The notes under the pieces: generated by a model
What the model saw: only the letters and a program-made list of their open reading frames with translations
Databases searched by the model: none
Told to the model about the DNA's origin: nothing
In this document: one piece after another, positions 1 through 7,590 of the stretch
Position numbering within the stretch: the first letter of the stretch is position 1
Layout: every line of letters begins with the position of its first letter
Translations under genes and position numbers: made by a program
NCBI GenBank assembly: GCA_947306605.1
Contig: CAMZHB010000008.1
Coordinates: forward strand, 1-14,109
Length of the DNA: 14,109 nt
Reading direction: 5' to 3'
From: an uncultured Prevotellaceae bacterium
Lineage (GTDB): Bacteria; Bacteroidota; Bacteroidia; Bacteroidales; Bacteroidaceae

Positions 1-1
1 A

Positions 2-199
2 TCTCCGCTTGACATGAAGCAAGTGGTTAACACAAACAAATGTATGGTGCATGCCGAGTGCATTGACAACAAGTTGCTCGTCACCAGTTGCATTGACAAT
101 TTGCTTAAAGGCGCTGCCGGTCAGGCTGTGCAGAACATGAACCTGATGTTCGGGCTGTATGAAACAACGGGACTCCATCTTAAAACCATCGGATTCTGA
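2..199 (+). CDS. argC: N-acetyl- (or N-succinyl-) gamma-glutamyl-phosphate reductase, C-terminal end
   Basis: This is the 3' end of argC; the rest lies left of the window. The enzyme reduces N-acyl-glutamyl phosphate to the semialdehyde with NADPH in cytosolic arginine biosynthesis. The visible residues match the family C-terminus: QVVNTNKC, then a beta strand, then SCIDNLLKGAAGQAVQNMNLMFGL. The open frame runs in from the left edge, so the methionine at position 14 is internal. An 11-base sequence, TGCATTGACAA, occurs in frame at 59-69 and 89-99 and gives CIDN twice. The family usually ends in LKPS plus one or two residues. Here the frame reads LKTIGF and stop, but dropping one A from the run at 182-185 would give LKPS and a stop at 210-212. 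The exact C-terminus is therefore uncertain. argD follows directly. Confidence 0.9.
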   Translation, partial: SPLDMKQVVNTNKCMVHAECIDNKLLVTSCIDNLLKGAAGQAVQNMNLMFGLYETTGLHLKTIGF

Positions 200-215
200 A
201 AATGAACGGTAAGAA
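182..215 (+). other. Damaged argC/argD junction
   Basis: argC stops at 197-199. Only 13 nt later, at 213, the sequence already encodes an internal part of ArgD (EWQDYLVLYGGHAVISVG), preceded in the same frame by the stop TAA at 210-212. An ATG at 202 opens another frame reading MNGK, which would join EWQDYL if one base were added near 211. ArgD proteins normally carry about 25-30 residues before this point. Those codons, the start codon and the usual intergenic gap are all absent. This could be a real deletion with frameshift or an assembly error; the sequence alone cannot decide. Confidence 0.65.
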
Positions 216-1271
216 TGGCAAGACTATCTTGTCCTTTACGGAGGCCATGCTGTTATTAGCGTAGGCCATTCTCATCCGCGTTATGTCAAGGCCGTTTCGG
301 AACAGGTGGCACAATTGGGATTCTATTCCAATTCTGTGCATAACTCTCTACAGGGACGTCTTGCACAACGCCTGGGTAAGGCCTGCGGTTACGAAGACTA
401 TCAGTTTTTTCTCATAAACAGTGGCGCCGAGGCCAATGAAAACGCCTTGAAACTGGCTTCTTTCGCAACGGGTCGCAAACGTATTCTTGCGGCCGACAAA
501 GCTTTTCACGGCCGTACTTCACTTGCTGTCGAGGTAACGGACAATGCCAGGATTCAAGCTCCGGTTAACGCTGCCGGTCACGTTACATTTCTTCCTCTCA
601 ACGATATTGAGGCGTGGCAACGTGAACTTGAAAAAGGCGATGTGGCTGCTTGTATCGTCGAATGCATACAAGGCGTCGGCGGTATCCGTCTGGCGACGTC
701 CGAATTTGCACATGCGCTTGAAGATGGTTGTCATAAGAACGGCGCCGTTCTGATTTGCGATGAAATACAAAGCGGTTACGGCCGCAGCGGAAGGTTTTTT
801 GCACACCAGTATTTGGACATACGCCCTGACATAATCACGGTAGCAAAAGGTATAGCCAATGGTTTTCCGATGGGTGGCGTACTTATCTCCCCGCAGTTCA
901 AACCTGAATACGGTCAACTCGGCACTACGTTCGGCGGAAACCATTTGGCGTGTGCTGCAGCTTTGGCTGTGCTCGATATTATAGAGGATGAGCATCTCAT
1001 CACAAACGCTGCCGAAGTTGGCTCGTACCTCATGCAACGTCTTGAAGCGCTTGCCGCCGCCACCAAACGCATTGTTGATGTTCGTGGACGCGGCCTGATG
1101 ATTGGCATCGAGTTTTCGGAATCCGTCAAATCCCTCCGTCAGCGCCTCATCTACGAGCAGCATTGTTTTACGGGCGCCACGGGAACCCACATGCTGCGTC
1201 TGCTGCCGCCGTTGTGCCTCACGCGGGCTCAGGCAGACGACTTCATCGCACGCTTGTCGCGGGTGCTCTGA
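213..1271 (+). CDS. argD: Acetylornithine / N-succinylornithine aminotransferase, 5' end missing
   Basis: This is a class III PLP-dependent aminotransferase that converts N-acyl-glutamate semialdehyde to N-acyl-ornithine with glutamate as amino donor. Bacteroides-type bacteria are known to use succinylated intermediates in this pathway, so the succinyl form is a likely substrate here. ArgD homology starts at 213 and is intact to the stop. Visible motifs are SGAEANENALKLA, the cofactor-binding aspartate in ICDEIQSGYGRSG, the Schiff-base lysine in ITVAKGIANGFPMGG (codon 846-848), and TTFGGNHLACAAAL. The coding part is 352 codons, against roughly 370-380 for the family. In this frame a TAA lies at 210-212 and the first possible start is a GTG at 306, which would cut off the conserved LYGGHAVISVGHSHP segment. 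The gene is probably non-functional as written, or wrongly assembled. It is the last gene of the arg operon. Confidence 0.88.
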   Translation, partial: EWQDYLVLYGGHAVISVGHSHPRYVKAVSEQVAQLGFYSNSVHNSLQGRLAQRLGKACGYEDYQFFLINSGAEANENALKLASFATGRKRILAADKAFHGRTSLAVEVTDNARIQAPVNAAGHVTFLPLNDIEAWQRELEKGDVAACIVECIQGVGGIRLATSEFAHALEDGCHKNGAVLICDEIQSGYGRSGRFFAHQYLDIRPDIITVAKGIANGFPMGGVLISPQFKPEYGQLGTTFGGNHLACAAALAVLDIIEDEHLITNAAEVGSYLMQRLEALAAATKRIVDVRGRGLMIGIEFSESVKSLRQRLIYEQHCFTGATGTHMLRLLPPLCLTRAQADDFIARLSRVL

Positions 1272-1307
1272 TCTGTCGGCATTATTTATGACCTCATATC
1301 GGTTGGG

Positions 1308-1341
1308 ACGGTTCTCAGGTCGGGGACCGTTTCTTTTTTTT
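1308..1341 (+). terminator. Rho-independent terminator after argD
   Basis: The arm ACGGTTC at 1308-1314 pairs with GGACCGT at 1324-1330, with one G-T wobble. T1315-G1323 and C1316-G1322 can extend the stem and leave a 5-nt loop. A T-rich tract, TTTCTTTTTTTT, follows directly at 1330-1341. The hairpin starts 36 nt after the argD stop, which fits termination of the arginine operon. Confidence 0.75.
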
Positions 1342-1488
1342 ATGTCTCCACTTTTCTTAAACGGAGCCTTGCTTGAACCATGTGCCTTCTGCTAAAAACC
1401 AAGTGGGATATAGTTTTGTCTATATGGGACATGGAGGAAAAGAAATCGGACATTGTCCGCTCTTTTCTTGAATTGCCCTTACAAAAGG
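1342..1488. other. Intergenic stretch between arg terminator and addA promoter, with two inverted repeats
   Basis: No gene is supported here, although a frame in phase with addA stays open from 1380. Two short dyads stand out. ATATAG at 1408-1413 and CTATAT at 1420-1425 are separated by TTTTGT. A 13-nt palindrome, CGGACATTGTCCG, lies at 1447-1459 with a single central base. A TAGTTTTG at 1411-1418 fits the -7 consensus but has no TTG at the right distance. These could be operator sites for the addAB promoter that begins at 1489. That is inference only; short dyads also occur by chance. Confidence 0.35.
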
Positions 1489-1519
1489 TTGGCCGTATGA
1501 AGAAAAAACCGTATATTTG
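1489..1519 (+). promoter_or_regulatory. Bacteroidetes-type promoter for addAB
   Basis: A TTG at 1489-1491 and TATATTTG at 1512-1519 are 20 nt apart. This fits the known Bacteroidetes primary sigma consensus of TTG, about 19-21 nt, then TAnnTTTG. Transcription would begin a few bases after 1519, leaving a leader of roughly 30 nt before the ATG at 1557. That geometry supports 1557 as the addA start rather than any earlier in-frame codon. Confidence 0.7.
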
Positions 1520-1556
1520 TGCATGTAAGAACGGCTCTTGTCAATCAGTGATAAAT

Positions 1557-4500
1557 ATGACGGAAACCAAACAGAATTACCCGCTTACGGTGTACAATGC
1601 GTCAGCCGGCAGCGGAAAGACATATACGCTGGCATCGCGTTACGTGGCGCTTTTGTTGGCTGGCGTAAGCCACAGGAGTATTTTGGCGGTGACGTTTACG
1701 AACAAGGCGACGGCGGAGATGAAGCAACGTATTCTGAACTTCCTCTTCGGATTGGCCACACGCCCCGACGACGACGGTATTGCGCGGTTGCGGGAGCGGG
1801 TGTGCGAGTTCATGCCGACGAAACTTGATGCCGATGAACTTACACGGCGTGCAAGGTGGCAGTTGAACGAGGTGCTGCAGGATTATGACCACTTCACGGT
1901 GACGACGATTGATGCCTTCCTGCAGATGTTGCTTGGCGAAGTGGCCAGGTCGGCTCATTTGCAAACTTCCTACGCTGTGGCTCTGGATGACGAGGATGTG
2001 GTGAACATGGCCATTGACAGCCTGGTGGCCAACCAGGACATGCTGGACAGCGAAACGCGTTCACGGCTGAAAATGTTGATTGAAGACGCGATGAAAGACG
2101 AGAAGTCTTGGGACATTCGCAGACGTCTGAAGGCGTTGGCGAGACATTTGCGTCGCGAAGCCTGGCTCAGAGAGAAGGATAATGTGGAAACGTACTTGAA
2201 AAGTGACCCTTATTTCGCTGAATATAGGAAACAGTTGCACTCATCCGGGGGAGCGCTTGCCGTAAGCCGTATGCAAACGCTGCTGGATGAATGGAAAGAG
2301 ACGTTCGGAGAGACTTGGTCGTGCAACAATGCCGGTGATTTGCGTTCAGGTCTGAAGCGTCTTGAAGAAAGTCAGGCAGGAAAGGCCGTAAACGCGGACT
2401 TGTATGTCTTTATGAAGACTCGGGCTCTGCGGGATTTGGAAAGCGGTAGACTGGAAGCCACTTACAGCGGACCGTCTACGGCTCAAGAATTCGTAAGACG
2501 TCTGTCGGAAATGCAAGAACTCAGTACTGTGTGTCGCGAGTATGCTTTGAATTGCAAAACCACGATGTCGCATCTGGGCGAGTTGGGCATGTTGGGCAGC
2601 ATCACGCGCAAAGTGGACGAAATAAACCGTGAAGCCAATCGCATCTTGCTTTCAATGACACCCATTCTCCTACGTCGTGTGTTGGAACACGGTAATGATA
2701 CACTCTTTGTCCTGGAACGGGCCGGCGTACGTTTTAGTCACGTGATGATAGATGAGTTTCAGGACACGTCACGTTTGCAATGGGAGAATTTTCTTCCCTT
2801 AATAGACGAAGTATTAAGTCGTGGCGGCACAACATTATTGGTTGGTGACGTAAAACAAAGCATCTACCGCTGGCGAGGCGGTGATTGGGATATCCTGCAA
2901 GGCATTAAGGAACATGAATTGTCGGGTTTCTTCCGCGGAGGAATGGGTAAAGTGGAACCGCTGTCAAAGAATTTCCGCAGCGCAAGGGATGTCGTGGCTT
3001 TCAACTTGGACTTTTTTCCGAAAGCAGCCGAAGTTCTGGACGAGAATATCAGACCTATATTCAACGAAAACTATTCGCCGGAGCGTTTATGTGAGTTTTG
3101 CAAAAACATGAGTGGGGGGTATGTGGACCTTAAGCTCTATCCGTGTAAAAAACAAAGCGACATTGAAGATGCGGTATTGCGTGATATGTTCAGCGAAGTG
3201 GTACGTCTGAAATCCTTGGGCGTGGATGAGAGCGACATGATGGTATTAGTGCGCAAAAGTAAAGAGGCTTCGGCCGTGTCAGATTACTTGGAAAAACACC
3301 GGAATGAAGGATTGGATGGCATAACTCTGGTTAGCTCCGACGCATTTTTGTTGAAAAAGTCACTTTCAGTGCAGATGCTGGTAAGCGGGTTGCGTTGTCT
3401 TCAGAATACGAACGACAAAATGTCGTGGATGTTCCTTGCATATCATTATCAACGCGACATAAAAGGCGCTGAAATCGGTTGGGAACAGCTCATAAACTCT
3501 CAAAAGGAGTTTTTACCCGAATCTTTCGTGGCCCTGTTCAGAGATAGGGAGCGCTTGCCCTTATATGAACTGGTCGAATCTTTGATACGCTCGCTGCTAT
3601 ATTGGGAAGGCCGGCGCACAATTCAGGACGACAGCTACGTATTTACCTTTATGGACCATCTGTTGTCCTTCTTGGACGAGAACGTGTCGGACATCGGCGC
3701 TTTTTTGGACTATTGGGATGAAACGTTGTCGAGGAAAAGTATTCCGACACCGGCAAAGAGTAAAGGCATACGCGTGATGACCATTCACAAAGCGAAAGGT
3801 TTGGAGGCCGATACCGTATTTCTGCCATTCTGTGATTGGAAAGTCGAAGCGGATGGCAGTGGTGGTGCCGATAGAGTGGACTTTATGTGGTGCAAACCCA
3901 AAGTCAAGCCTTTCGATGCGCTGTCTGTGATTCCCGTTGTGCCGAGTTCGACTGTAGCGGAAACCATATACAGGGACGATTATGCCTTGGAGCATTACCG
4001 ACGTCGGATTGACTGTCTGAATACATTGTATGTGGCGTTTACCAGAGCGAAGAACAATCTGCTGGTGTTTGCCCGTTGCAGCGCCAAGTGCAATAGCGTG
4101 GATACTGTGGGCAACTTGATTGTGAAAACACTGCACTTGGACGAAGCCGTGGCAAACCATGGCGTTGACGGGTCAGGTTTTACGGCTTTCCATGTGGGAC
4201 ATGTGACGAACAATGTCGCAGATAAAACGGACGAAACCCGACTTACGATGAACCGCAAGCCACTTGAGGTGACGCTTGTGGCCAATGAAGGGCGCATGAA
4301 ATTCAGACAGTCGAACCCATCTCAACAGTTCGTCCGTCCACTTGAGACTGAGGGAGAGCAATCCCGCTCCGAATATGTGAAGATGGGTAACTTGTGTCAC
4401 CACATATTCTCTTTAATAAACAGGATAGAGGACGTGGAGCCCGTTTTACAGAACTTATGGAAAGAGGGAATCGTAGGTGGCGAGGAGCAGATGGGAGCAC

Positions 4501-4814
4501 TGCGCGATTTGATGGCCCGTTGTTGGCGCCAACCTTTGGTCCGCGAATGGTTTGACGGCTCTTGGACGTTGTTCCGCGAATGTGACATTTTGAAGAGAGA
4601 CGATAAAGGCCAGTTGGAGGCACGTCGTCCTGACCGAGTGATGAAACGTGGCGACGAAACCGTAGTTGTGGATTTCAAATTCGGACAAGAGAATAAAGAA
4701 CATCAGATTCAAGTGAGACATTATATGAATTTGCTCAAAGAAATGGGCAATAAGAAAATACGAGGTTTCATTTGGTATGTGACAAAAGGGACTGTCGAAG
4801 AAGTGAGTCTATAA
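1557..4814 (+). CDS. addA: AddA/RecB-like ATP-dependent helicase-nuclease
   Basis: A 1085-residue UvrD-type (SF1) helicase with a C-terminal nuclease. It is the motor subunit of an AddAB complex that resects double-strand DNA ends for RecA-dependent repair in the cytosol. Motifs in order: Walker A ASAGSGKT (15-22), motif Ia VTFTNKATAEM (45-55), Walker B MIDEFQDT (397-404), GDVKQSIYRWR (430-440), LSKNFRSA (469-476), IRVMTIHKAKGLE (738-750) and LYVAFTRAKN (824-833). The RecB-type nuclease shows GNLCHH (His948/949), Asp1026 in RPDR, Asp1039 and Lys1041 in VVDFKFG, and a following QxxxY-like helix. The frame is open back to 1380, but the ATG at 1557 is preferred. It lies just before the first beta strand, as is usual in the family, and the only good promoter lies inside the upstream part. 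addB starts 13 nt after the stop. Confidence 0.93.
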   Translation: MTETKQNYPLTVYNASAGSGKTYTLASRYVALLLAGVSHRSILAVTFTNKATAEMKQRILNFLFGLATRPDDDGIARLRERVCEFMPTKLDADELTRRARWQLNEVLQDYDHFTVTTIDAFLQMLLGEVARSAHLQTSYAVALDDEDVVNMAIDSLVANQDMLDSETRSRLKMLIEDAMKDEKSWDIRRRLKALARHLRREAWLREKDNVETYLKSDPYFAEYRKQLHSSGGALAVSRMQTLLDEWKETFGETWSCNNAGDLRSGLKRLEESQAGKAVNADLYVFMKTRALRDLESGRLEATYSGPSTAQEFVRRLSEMQELSTVCREYALNCKTTMSHLGELGMLGSITRKVDEINREANRILLSMTPILLRRVLEHGNDTLFVLERAGVRFSHVMIDEFQDTSRLQWENFLPLIDEVLSRGGTTLLVGDVKQSIYRWRGGDWDILQGIKEHELSGFFRGGMGKVEPLSKNFRSARDVVAFNLDFFPKAAEVLDENIRPIFNENYSPERLCEFCKNMSGGYVDLKLYPCKKQSDIEDAVLRDMFSEVVRLKSLGVDESDMMVLVRKSKEASAVSDYLEKHRNEGLDGITLVSSDAFLLKKSLSVQMLVSGLRCLQNTNDKMSWMFLAYHYQRDIKGAEIGWEQLINSQKEFLPESFVALFRDRERLPLYELVESLIRSLLYWEGRRTIQDDSYVFTFMDHLLSFLDENVSDIGAFLDYWDETLSRKSIPTPAKSKGIRVMTIHKAKGLEADTVFLPFCDWKVEADGSGGADRVDFMWCKPKVKPFDALSVIPVVPSSTVAETIYRDDYALEHYRRRIDCLNTLYVAFTRAKNNLLVFARCSAKCNSVDTVGNLIVKTLHLDEAVANHGVDGSGFTAFHVGHVTNNVADKTDETRLTMNRKPLEVTLVANEGRMKFRQSNPSQQFVRPLETEGEQSRSEYVKMGNLCHHIFSLINRIEDVEPVLQNLWKEGIVGGEEQMGALRDLMARCWRQPLVREWFDGSWTLFRECDILKRDDKGQLEARRPDRVMKRGDETVVVDFKFGQENKEHQIQVRHYMNLLKEMGNKKIRGFIWYVTKGTVEEVSL

Positions 4815-4827
4815 AAAGTAAGATGAT

Positions 4828-7506
4828 ATGCAATTCCTGCAATATGTAGCCGACGATATACGCAAGAAGTTCAAGAATGATTTGAGCCGTGTGGCGGTTG
4901 TGTTTCCCAACAAACGTGCCAGTTTATTCTTCAACGAATGTCTGTTGCCTTATGGTGAGGTTTCGCCCATCTGGGCTCCGAGATATATGACCATAAGTGA
5001 GCTCTTCGACCGCCTGTCTCCCATGAAAGTGGCCGATGAAATCAAGTCAGTGTGTCTTTTGTACGGCATATATAAAGAGGAAATGCGGGGTGTGGACTCT
5101 CATGTCAATTCTGAAGGTGACTTATCTTTGGATTTCTTCTACGGATGGGGGACACAGTTGCTCACAGATTTCTCCAACATTGACCGGAGTATGGTTAATG
5201 CGGAGGAATTGTTTGACTCGTGGTCTGCTGCCAAGCAGTTGGAACGCATGAGTGAGGAGGAACGCGAGCGTTTGCGGCCCTTTGTGGAGACTTTTAAGGC
5301 ACAAGGCCGGCTGAAAGATGATTTTGAGCAGCTCTGGGAACGGCTTTACCCGATGTATGTACGCTTGAACGAGCAGTTGGCTTCAGATGGCGAGGCCTAC
5401 GAGGGAGCACGGCAGCGCAGAGTGGTGGATGGGTTGCTGTCGGGAGAACTTGCTTTGCCCGAGACTTATGATACGTATGTTTTTGTCGGTTTCAGCATAC
5501 TTCTTCCCGTAGAATGGCAGTTGCTTGACTATGTTAAGTCGCAGGACAAGGCACTTTTCTATTGGGATTATGACCATATGTACGTCGGAAACAAAGCCAG
5601 CTTGTCTTTTGGCAAATCTATGGAGCACGCTCTGCGGCATTTTGGTTCCGAACTGGGAGAGGAATTGTTTGATAACCTTTCTCGCCACGAGTCTCTCGAA
5701 TTTGTCGCCGCGTCATCCAATAATGCGCAGGCCCGTTACGTATCCCAGTGGGTCGAAGAGCATCTCACGCGCGACGAGGAACGACGTACCGCCGTGGTGC
5801 TTTGTGATGAAACACTGTTACAGCCGGTTGTTCACTGCTTACCCGATTGTGTGAACGAGGTAAACATTACAAAAGGTTTCCCAATGAATCATACGCCGGC
5901 CTATGCTTACGTTATGCAGCAGTTTAACGAATTGTCGGGTGTGACAAGTACCGCTTCCGAACTCCTGACCCGTTTGCTGCTGGCCGTACAACAGGAAGCG
6001 CAGTCACGGATGCAAAGAGAGCGTGATGAATCTTGGACTGCCCAGCTTGCAGCTGAGAGTTTCTTCCAGTGTTACACCGTTGTGGGCCGTTTTCTCCGCT
6101 ACGTCGAAGCCGGCATCCTTGAGGTGAAGCGCACTACATTGGGCAGTCTTATCCGCCAAGTCCTTTCCCGTCAGTCCGTTCCTTTTCATGGGGAACCCGC
6201 AAGTGGCTTGCAGGTGATGGGTGTGCTTGAGACACGTAATCTTGACTTTGACAACGTGCTGCTCTTGTCGGTAGGAGAGGGAGTTGTCCCAAAGAAAACG
6301 GCCGACCATTCCTATATTCCTTACGACCTTCGCAAACATTATCGCATCATGACGCCGGATGAGCAAACCGAAGTCTATGCTTACAACTTCTTTCGTTTGA
6401 TACAGAGGGCACGGAAAGTGACTATGGTTTATAATGAGTCCACGGATGATTCGGTGCATCACGGAGAAATGTCGCGCTTTATGCTACAAATACTCTTGCA
6501 AACGCAACTTCCGGTGGATTTCTACACACTTGGGCAGCGCGCACAGACGGATTGTTTGACCCAAGCCGGAGGTGTTTCGCCCGAAGCCTCACGTGAAGTC
6601 ATGTCAAACCGCACGTTGTATCTCTCAGCCTCGTCTTTGGCGCAGTACATCTCCTGTCCGTTGAAATATTTCTTTGCCAATGTGGCCCGTATCTCCGAGG
6701 TGGCGAAACCTTCACTTGTTCTGCAGATGAACACTCTCGGAAGTATCATTCACCGTGTCGCAGAAAGAATATACTTAGATTTGAGAGGGGAGCGTCCCGA
6801 AGTGGAGTTAAGTTCACGCAAGTTGCTTGAACTCTCCCAGGACGATGCTCTTCTGGACATGTATATCGCCGAAGCTTTCAACCATGTCAGTGAAAGCGAA
6901 GTAAAGAAGGGCGGGCAGGCTTTCTGTTTCGAAGACCATAAAGTCGAAGCTGTTGTTGCCCGGACATATATCAAGCATATTTTAAACTATGACGCAGACA
7001 GTGCGTCGCATGACGGACTTAGTTTTCTTCAAGCCGAAGACAGTGTCACCGTTAATCTCGATGCGCTCACCAATCTCAAGGGTTACATTGACCGTGTGGA
7101 CCGTGTGGGGCGCGATAACGGTGGCCGGCTGCGTGTGGTGGACTATAAAACGGGGAAATACGATGAAAACAAAATGAAAGCCGAAGGTGTGGCGCAGTTG
7201 TTTGAGGATAACAAGAAGGACTATGCACGTCAGACGTTGTTCTACCAACTCCTGTGCTCGCTCAAGGGACTTGAGGTGCCCATGGCGGCGCTTTATTTCA
7301 CGCAAAAACTGGGTAAAGGCTACTCACCTTATGTTACGTTCTCCGATGACTGGCCAAGCGACAAGGAACGTGTAGATGAGTTCCGCCATCGCCTCACTGA
7401 ATACATCGCACACATGCGTAGTGCGGCTTTTAACCAAACTGACAATACGAATGAGTGCCAATATTGCCCCTATGTTTTGCTTTGCGGACGTGAACCGAAA
7501 CAATGA
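4828..7506 (+). CDS. addB: AddB-like PD-(D/E)XK nuclease with iron-sulfur cysteines
   Basis: An 892-residue partner of the preceding AddA-like protein, expected to form a two-nuclease, one-motor DNA-end resection complex. The N-terminal helicase-like part begins VAVVFPNKRASLFF and shows no intact Walker A site, so it is probably not a motor. A UvrD-C-like stretch, VMGVLETRNLDFDNVLLL, lies mid-protein. The C-terminal nuclease has His642 (SIIHRV), acidic residues around Asp755 (YIDRVD), and Asp772-Tyr-Lys774 (VVDYKTG). Cys610 in SCPLKYFF and Cys877, Cys880 and Cys886 (spacing Cx2Cx5C) are arranged like the AddB iron-sulfur cluster that clamps the nuclease domain. The ATG at 4828 comes 13 nt after the addA stop, so the two are co-transcribed. 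Assignment by family resemblance is strong; sequence identity to studied AddB proteins is probably low. Confidence 0.9.
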   Translation: MQFLQYVADDIRKKFKNDLSRVAVVFPNKRASLFFNECLLPYGEVSPIWAPRYMTISELFDRLSPMKVADEIKSVCLLYGIYKEEMRGVDSHVNSEGDLSLDFFYGWGTQLLTDFSNIDRSMVNAEELFDSWSAAKQLERMSEEERERLRPFVETFKAQGRLKDDFEQLWERLYPMYVRLNEQLASDGEAYEGARQRRVVDGLLSGELALPETYDTYVFVGFSILLPVEWQLLDYVKSQDKALFYWDYDHMYVGNKASLSFGKSMEHALRHFGSELGEELFDNLSRHESLEFVAASSNNAQARYVSQWVEEHLTRDEERRTAVVLCDETLLQPVVHCLPDCVNEVNITKGFPMNHTPAYAYVMQQFNELSGVTSTASELLTRLLLAVQQEAQSRMQRERDESWTAQLAAESFFQCYTVVGRFLRYVEAGILEVKRTTLGSLIRQVLSRQSVPFHGEPASGLQVMGVLETRNLDFDNVLLLSVGEGVVPKKTADHSYIPYDLRKHYRIMTPDEQTEVYAYNFFRLIQRARKVTMVYNESTDDSVHHGEMSRFMLQILLQTQLPVDFYTLGQRAQTDCLTQAGGVSPEASREVMSNRTLYLSASSLAQYISCPLKYFFANVARISEVAKPSLVLQMNTLGSIIHRVAERIYLDLRGERPEVELSSRKLLELSQDDALLDMYIAEAFNHVSESEVKKGGQAFCFEDHKVEAVVARTYIKHILNYDADSASHDGLSFLQAEDSVTVNLDALTNLKGYIDRVDRVGRDNGGRLRVVDYKTGKYDENKMKAEGVAQLFEDNKKDYARQTLFYQLLCSLKGLEVPMAALYFTQKLGKGYSPYVTFSDDWPSDKERVDEFRHRLTEYIAHMRSAAFNQTDNTNECQYCPYVLLCGREPKQ

Positions 7507-7537
7507 GAAAACCGACTGAAACATCGGTTTCTCTTTG
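7505..7537 (+). terminator. Terminator hairpin overlapping the addB stop codon
   Basis: AACCGA-containing left arm 7509-7515 pairs perfectly with TCGGTTT at 7524-7530. With A7508 bulged out, G7505-G7507 pair with 7531-7533. The loop is eight bases and a short TTTG follows. The stem begins inside the TGA stop, and its trailing T-run doubles as the -33 region of the next promoter. Moderate as a terminator because the U-tract is short. Confidence 0.6.
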
Positions 7538-7564
7538 TCATTCTCGTTTTTATTTGTACCTTTG
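7534..7564 (+). promoter_or_regulatory. Bacteroidetes-type promoter for the coiled-coil gene and paaI
   Basis: A TTG at 7535-7537 and TACCTTTG at 7557-7564 are separated by 19 nt, matching the Bacteroidetes -33/-7 consensus. Transcription would begin around 7570, giving a very short leader before the ATG at 7591. Confidence 0.7.
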
Positions 7565-7580
7565 CGGTCGAACTGCAAAG
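7560..7580 (+). promoter_or_regulatory. Palindrome across the -7 element and start site
   Basis: CTTTGCGGT at 7560-7568 and ACTGCAAAG at 7572-7580 form a 9-bp dyad with one G-T mismatch and a three-base centre, CGA. It begins inside the TACCTTTG -7 element and covers the expected start site. It could be an operator, or a hairpin at the 5' end of the mRNA. No regulator is recognised in the window. Confidence 0.5.
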
Positions 7581-7590
7581 TGCATCTGTC

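Noticed and set aside
59..99. Repeated TGCATTGACAA in argC as a repeat array
   Set aside because: Only two copies, both in frame and translated to CIDN within a conserved beta region, so it is ordinary coding sequence or a minor duplication.
202..264. Short frame from the ATG at 202 (MNGKNGK...) as a small gene or leader peptide
   Set aside because: It is the argD coding sequence read out of frame after three or four codons and has no independent support.
306..308. GTG at 306 as the true start of argD
   Set aside because: It would remove the conserved LYGGHAVISVGHSHPRYV segment, which is clearly encoded upstream in the same frame.
519..1190. 223-residue open frame on the minus strand opposite argD
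   Set aside because: Its residues show no family signature, and the + strand codes for an unmistakable aminotransferase over the same bases.
1380..1556. 59-residue N-terminal extension of AddA, including an ATG at 1431
   Set aside because: The -33/-7 promoter lies inside it, the extra residues resemble no domain, and family members start just before the Walker A strand. The open frame is probably chance.
3597..4160. 187-residue open frame on the minus strand inside addA
   Set aside because: It lies opposite helicase motifs V and VI of addA and shows no recognisable protein features.
6004..6462. 152-residue open frame on the minus strand inside addB
   Set aside because: A shadow of the conserved UvrD-C-like part of addB, with no promoter or motif of its own.
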